From positions 1,496,001 through 1,560,000 of the forward strand of contig WAEK01000010.1 of the NCBI GenBank assembly GCA_011634665.1: a stretch of DNA of 64,000 bases. Direction: 5' to 3'. A program made the position numbers and the translations under genes. The notes under the pieces were generated by a model. The model was not told the DNA's origin, ran no database searches, and worked only from the letters and a program-made list of their open reading frames with translations. Within the stretch, counting starts at the first letter, position 1. Each line of letters opens with the position of its first letter. The DNA comes from Mortierella sp. BCC40632. Lineage: Eukaryota; Mortierellomycota; Mortierellomycetes; Mortierellales; Mortierellaceae. Positions 58,510 through 64,000 of the stretch are shown here, in pieces.

Positions 58510-59653
58510 TGAGCTTGACTTGCAGTGCAGCGCATCCGCTTGGACTGTTTGGGTGTCTTTGGATTCTGGTCCAATCCGTCAAGGCTCTCTCTTTCTCTCT
58601 CTCTTTCTCTGTCGTCTCTTTTCTCTTCTCTGTCTCTACCGTCTCTTCTGCCTTTGTCCCTTTCATTGCAGTTGCTCCAACTCTTTTGCTTCCTTCGCTC
58701 GTTCGTTTGTTCGTTCGTTCGTTCGACTGTTCCTTTTTTTCCCCTTTCCTTCTCCCTCCATCTCACTTCAACTCTTTTTCTCTCTTTTTCCCTTTGCTCC
58801 CTTCCTTCCCGCTCTCTCTCCACTGCTCTTGTGCTCTTGCTCGCCCTTGCTACACCTCACAAACGCGCCTTTTTACCTTGACTCTCTCTCTCTCTCTTTC
58901 TTTCTTTTTTCCTTTTCCCTTACTCTTCCTCCCCCTCACTCTCACATACACCTTCTTTTTATCTCATTTTTTGTTTCGATCCACCCAGTTTTTTTTGCCC
59001 CAACCGTCTCCCAGACTCAATCCAGTCGATACGGCACTTTGACAGCTCGACCTCTCTCTCTCTCTTTTTTTTTTTTTTTTTTTGTCCTACTTTTGCCATC
59101 TATCACCCCATTCCAGACGCTTGTTGCCTTGACTCGATCCGTCGTCAGCGCTTGGTCATCATCCCATTTGCATTCATCGCTCACCCCAACCCCATCCTCC
59201 TCATTGCTGTTGCTGCAGTCACGGCTCTTCATCACCACACACACACACACACACACACACATCAGGACCACTTGCTCGAAAGCTGGTCTAGCAGCCTCTA
59301 TTCCGGTCCGTCCCCTTTCCGTTTCAGTCCTCCCACCGCCCCCTTTCACTCGACTTTGTCCCTTCTGTAACACGACCAAAAGGTAATACAAATGTCATTG
59401 GTCATTGACACATGTGTGCTGCTGCTGTTGTTGTTGTTGTTGATTTTGGTTTTGCATCCGCGTGATGACCAGACACAGTCAGAGCAACACAAGAATGTTT
59501 ACTTCACCCAACGTCAGGAACCTTACTCTGTCCATTCATCATTCAACTCTCTCTTTCTCTCTCTCTCTCTCTCTTTTTTTTACCAACCGCCACCAATTCC
59601 AGGTCAGGAACGCTGAGTGTCCGCTCAAGTCTATTTAAAATACTCTTGACGCC
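56578..59653. promoter_or_regulatory. 3.1-kb gene-free region upstream of the RING/TRAF-type ligase
   Basis: No coding region could be supported. The first part includes the 3' flank of the small gene. Later sequence is dominated by simple repeats: poly-T (57938-57949), poly-A (57971-57988), a (GT)n array (58466-58507), (TTCG)n-like GTTCGTTCG (58700-58725), long CT-rich stretches (58590-59070) and a CA array (59240-59262). The last 1.2 kb is strongly pyrimidine-rich up to the ATG at 59654, resembling the leaders of other genes here. A long 5' leader or upstream introns are likely. Confidence 0.45.
58466..58507 (+). repeat. (GT)n array upstream of the RING/TRAF-type gene
   Basis: About 20 uninterrupted GT units in the gene-free region; potential Z-DNA-forming sequence. 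Confidence 0.9.
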
Positions 59654-62600
59654 ATGTCCTGGTTCGAGAACCGTGGTGCAGACGGGGACCAGCACCAGTC
59701 AGCTGGTGTCAGAGTGGGAACAAACACGGAATCTGAGGCAGGACTTTTGCCCTCAGGACCATTGATCACTACAGAGAGCCGACTGATGCTCTCGCCCCTG
59801 CCTGCATCCCAGGCAAAGGCTCAGGGGTCAGGGCCCTCGTCGCCCAAAACCAATGGGTCGACCAACACCATTACGCTCTACCCTGTTGACCCTATCCCTT
59901 CTCATCTGCTCTGTGCCATCTGTACCTTACCCTACGAGAACCCAGTCCATTTCCTCCCGTGTTGCCATGTCTTTTGTCACGAGTGTATCCAACTTTGGAT
60001 CGGGATGAACTTTGGCGACGATCTACTACAGAATGAACTCCGAAGGGCTTACCCAGCAGAGAGCGACCGTGAGTTCCTGAGCAACCCTTCAATGATGGAT
60101 CAGGATGATCTCTTGTCAATGCCCTCGCACCAACAACACTTTATATTTGAACTGGCGAGGATGGGCGACTCGAGGCAAAGATCAGGTACAACCACTTCAA
60201 TGCGCAGCGTCTATGATAGCTTTAGTCATCTTACAGCGCCACAGCAACAGTTCCTACAACAACAACACCATCAACAAAGGGTCTCTGCCTTGCTCGAAAG
60301 CAGAGACATGCCAAAGTGTCCAATGTGCCGCACAGGCTTACACATCACCAGTTGGGACAGGATAGAGGAACAAATCAAGGTCCCGGTCTCTGTTAGTGCA
60401 CATCGACCAAGGGCATCCACACGGAATGGCGAGAACCCAAGCCATAGTCGAACTTCTGGATATATTGACCATAGGTCAGATAATAGACCTTCAGGAAGGG
60501 ATCGTGGAGGTCTCATTGGCGATCTGGACGAAGAAATCGAAATGGAACAGGTAGGAAGCCAACGAAGAAATCGACAGGCTACCTCCTCCATATCGACCCT
60601 CCCTGCTTCCCGGCGTCCAGCGAGACCAGAGCGCACGCATTCGCCACGACTATTCCTTCCGGGTAATATGAACCTACCACAGTCCGACGGTACGAACTCA
60701 AACAACAATGATGAGCCGCAGACGCCAGCGACGGCAGTGTTTGGTCCGCGTCCAAGCGAATGGATGAGGCATCAGCAACAGCTACAATCGATTCGACAAC
60801 GTTCTAACCCGTTGTCGGAACCAGAACAGCAGGATACGGCGCCTCCCGACAATGATACATATGATGAGCAAGAGCTCATCCGGAGACTGCAGCGCGAGCA
60901 AGACAGTCAGGAAGAACGCCTACGCGCACTGACCGCAGAAGCAGCATCCGTGCGTAGTGAGGAGGCAGCGCTCAGGAGACAATTGATGGAAGCGACTCCA
61001 TCTTCCCTTATTCCGAATCCGCAACCTTCCGAACGCTCTCCTTCGATCGCCAATGATTCAATTGCCAGAGAGAACGACTCTGGTCAGTCAGAGGAAGGAA
61101 CAGAGGCTTCAACGCGGACAAGCCAGCGGCAATCTGTGTTGCAGATTGATACTTCTGCTACTCGGCCTCCTAGCAGAGGTAATAGTCAACTAAGCAGATC
61201 AAGTACGCGTCGTTCCACTCAATCGTCACACCAAGACCCACACCCTGAAAGCACGCAGTCCTTGTCGACCACTCAACGACATATTAGTGATCGTGATATG
61301 TCCTCGCCAGCACCTATGACAGAAGGCAACTCTGATTCTGGAAGTATTGGCGAAGGCAATGAGTCGGATGACACGGACAACAACAGCATTATGGATGCAA
61401 TCCAGCAGGGCACCCGGGCGTGGGCACAGCGTGCATCGGATCTGAGTTTAGGACTGGATGCAGCAAGGGAACCTCGGCGCCTGAATATGGAAGAGGAAGA
61501 AGAAGAGACTGACGAAAGTGCTCTTAATTCGGCCATTGACTCTGCTCGACCACCGTTCGGGTCCCAGGGATCCGATCACACTTTCTCTCCATCGGTCGAG
61601 TCCAACCTATCCTATGGGACTTCGTCCACCTTTTCACATTCGCACTCGAATTCAGCCTTTAATACCGCATCGACCGAAGTATCGTTTTCACAGCGATCCT
61701 CCAGTATCCAGCAATGGGAGCAACATTCACTCGCGCTTCAGATGCCTACGATGGATGCCGGTCAAACTACTTTTGGTGAAACGGAGCAATTGTTCGACCA
61801 AGCACTTTTGACGGAAACACATCTAGATCGCGAAGGGTACAGTGACCAGCCTTGGAATGAGCCGGCTCCTGAAGAGGATAACAAGGTGCTGGACGCCTGC
61901 CGACGATCATTGCCCAGAGATGGATACTCGGAATCTGAGAGTCCAAGAAATCGCTCAGAGGATGTCAATGCAGATACAAATGAAAGTGTCACAGGGTTGT
62001 CCCATACCAAGGATGAGGCGAGTGGAAGTAGGTCGAGTGGACAAGAGAGCCGTGCTGAGTCTCTAAGGAGTAGTTTGCAAGAATCTGATTCAGGCTCCAG
62101 CTCAGGCTCCAGCTCAAGCAATAGCCATTCTGTTTCGACACTTGTCCAGTCATCTGCGCAGGCATGGAAATCGGATTCGCCTACTGGGATTTCGCCATTG
62201 CTCAATGAATTGGATATTCACTATCCCATAGCCAACGTGGGATTGGAAGAGTCCTTGACTCCAACTACGAGAATGGCCCTTGGTACAGAGGCAACTATAA
62301 TGCGTGAACGGTCTGATTCATTGGCGATACCGAGAGATGGTGATGATAGAGATCCAGACGATGATCTACGAATGGCCCGAGAGATTCCTTCTCCCGTAGA
62401 TTCACCGATTCCGACACCCTCAACAGCCCGACCAAGACGTAGATTCCCCGCAGGAGTTAGCCTGATAAATGATGAAAGTGATGAAGAGACTGAAGAAGGA
62501 GGATTGGAGGAAATGGATGGGGACACGGATGATAGTGCTCAAGATGTCCAGCATTCTCGTCGTTCATCCAACACAGCCCGAACAGTTGCTACGATTCAGG

Positions 62601-63654
62601 AGGAGGCGTTAGCAGAACCAGAACCAAGGAACCCGATGGCTACGGAGCTTGAAGCTATCAATAGCGAGATGGCTGATGTCCAGACTCCACGCTCTACTAC
62701 GACTGCTACTGCTACCACTACTACTACTACTGCTACTACTACCGCTGGACAAGGAATCACGTCCTCTGCGCCAATTCAGGACCCACTTTCTACTGCAGCA
62801 TCTAATACAGCACAGGAACGCTATGAGATGACCGAGACATTGGATATTGAAGACCGCGAATTAGATGCAAGTCAATTGACTACGCCTCTTGTACGACCTC
62901 ATCGCACTTCGCTCTCTTCTCCGCCGCCTTTGCCATTACCTTTGCCAGTGGCAGTGGTTCGACAAGGTCCATATTCCAGCACTGCTTTTGCGCCAGGCTC
63001 TGATGGTACCACGGATGGAGGTCGTCAAGAAGGAACCATGTTGACACGGACTGATCCTTCGAATCCAGAGCCACGCGTCTCTAGTAATACTCGGAGCTAT
63101 CTGACGGCTGAATTCTTGGAAGAACGAGATCTTGCTATCACTCTAGCTCAACAAGCATTAGATACGCTTGCAGAGCTAAGACTTGGAAATGCGGAGAACG
63201 CCAGTGATGAGGAAGGAGAAAGTCAAGCTGATGAACCTTCTCGGGCAAACCCGATTGTGGAGCATATTCAATACCGAACATTGGTACGATATCAACCCAA
63301 GCTACCCAAGGCTCATGTGATGTCAGACATGATTTCACAGACACGAGTGGAGTGTCCTCAGAGAGAGTATGGTTGTCAGGAAATCATGGAGTTGCAGCAG
63401 GCACTTCCACATGGACGAGATCAATGCCAATATCGGTTGGTCATGTGCCCGCGAGCACGATGTGGGCTCTGGATGAGAGCTGATCAGATCCTGGAGCATA
63501 TTTTGATGGTAGATCCGACGTCGTTTGCCTCGACCATGTCGCTCTCGGCCTTGTCTAGAGAGTCGGGATCAGGGTTACCAGGACCGACAGGGCACCACTC
63601 GAATGCGCACGGGTCATCAACAGATGTATCCTCACGCCAGGTAATTGCGGAGCA

Positions 63655-63685
<31 letters not shown>

Positions 63686-64000
63686 GGACCAACCATCCTG
63701 TGTAACGTAAATACTTAACGCCTCTTCTCTCTTTCCTCCCATCTTCTATTGGTAAAAAAAAAAACAAAAACAATAGGGCGGCAACTCGACATCCAGGGGC
63801 CCAAGATTCGGTCGTGGGCCACGTGGAACTGGACGCCCTGGGATTGCACCCTCAAGATCAACGGCAGGTCCTGCAGCAGCTGCTGCAAGTGGTACAAGTG
63901 CACATACCCATTATCCTGGTGGCGAAGCACAGCCATCACAACAACAACAACAACAATTATCAAATGCCAACAAGTCGGGTATACTACCTTGCCCAGGATT
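59654..64000 (+). CDS. Giant RING / TRAF-type zinc-finger E3 ubiquitin ligase (3' end outside the window)
   Basis: Exon 1 is 59654-63640 (1,329 codons); exon 2 starts at 63777 and runs past the window end, so the gene is partial. Predicted ubiquitin ligase. CAIC begins at residue 87 and LPCCHVFCHECI supplies zinc ligands up to residue 111. The final pair CPMC starts only at residue 222, leaving a 110-residue insert (Gln/His/Ser-rich, with NFGDD and FELARMGDS) inside the RING. Residues about 240-1,200 are low-complexity Ser/Glu/Arg/Thr with no domain seen. Residues about 1,225-1,290 (VECPQREYGCQE, PHGRDQCQYRLVMCP, ARCGLWMRADQILEH) form a TRAF-type zinc finger like those following the RING in TRAF and RNF41-type ligases. 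Exon 2 encodes a Gly/Arg-rich and Gln-rich stretch. The start is the first Met of the long frame and follows a CT-rich leader. Confidence 0.85.

Noticed and set aside
58460..59386. 308-codon open frame full of Ser/Leu/Phe/Cys
   Set aside because: It is a translation of GT and CT simple repeats with no domain; the neighbouring real gene starts at 59654.

Overview
The window is nuclear DNA of an intron-rich fungus. Nearly every gene is spliced (GT-AG introns, often 60-800 bases) and encodes a eukaryotic housekeeping or regulatory protein: TUP1, BUD6, DOT1, ORC6, MAU2/SCC4, calcineurin B, SRP9, ribosomal protein S14, VPS55, an MNN1-type mannosyltransferase and a CASTOR-like amino-acid sensor. 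A BUD6 and TUP1 of fungal type, a CASTOR homologue, long low-complexity tails and abundant (CT)n, (GT)n and poly-T/poly-A tracts fit an early-diverging filamentous fungus, most likely Mucoromycota in the broad sense (Mortierella-like). That placement is inference; there is no rRNA or mitochondrial marker here.

Layout. 0.3-5.3 kb (+): acetyl-CoA transporter SLC33A1 type, then calcineurin B. 5.8-17 kb (-): a large unknown coiled-coil/acidic protein with a 24-bp repeat array, DOT1 histone methyltransferase with a very long SR-rich N-terminus, and a mitoribosomal mS26/PET123 protein. 17.4-19.1 kb (+): SRP40/Nopp140, divergent from mS26. 19.3-21.6 kb (-): a DUF4396 membrane protein and ribosomal protein S14. 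22.7-23.4 kb (+): SRP9, divergent from S14. 23.9-28.1 kb (-): VPS55/endospanin and an HSDL2-like dehydrogenase. 28.6-41.4 kb (-): a compact head-to-tail run of BUD6, MAU2, ORC6 and TUP1 with only 138-237 bases between coding regions. 41.4-45 kb: a gene-poor, microsatellite-rich block upstream of TUP1. 45-55.5 kb (-): tetraspanin-like protein, MNN1-family mannosyltransferase, CASTOR-like sensor and a peroxisomal AidB-type acyl-CoA dehydrogenase. 56.0-56.6 kb (+): a small unknown gene divergent from the dehydrogenase. 59.7 kb to the end (+): a giant RING/TRAF-type E3 ligase that runs off the window.

Functionally the genes are mostly independent housekeeping units. The most notable grouping is chromatin and cell division: DOT1, SRP40, BUD6, MAU2, ORC6 and TUP1. 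Secretory and endosomal functions recur as well (SLC33A1, SRP9, VPS55, tetraspanin, MNN1). I found no mobile element, no tRNA or rRNA gene, no CRISPR array and no obvious horizontally acquired cluster. The oddest signals are the charge-switching 8-residue repeat of the unknown protein, the RING domain split by a roughly 110-residue insertion, the SR-DOT1 architecture, micro-exons of 10, 18 and 21 bases (one with a GC donor), two single-base anomalies next to homopolymers that break otherwise perfect genes, and greatly expanded pyrimidine tracts beside 3' splice sites.

Exon limits were placed by hand from splice consensus, reading-frame phase and family similarity, so individual junctions may be off by a base or two.
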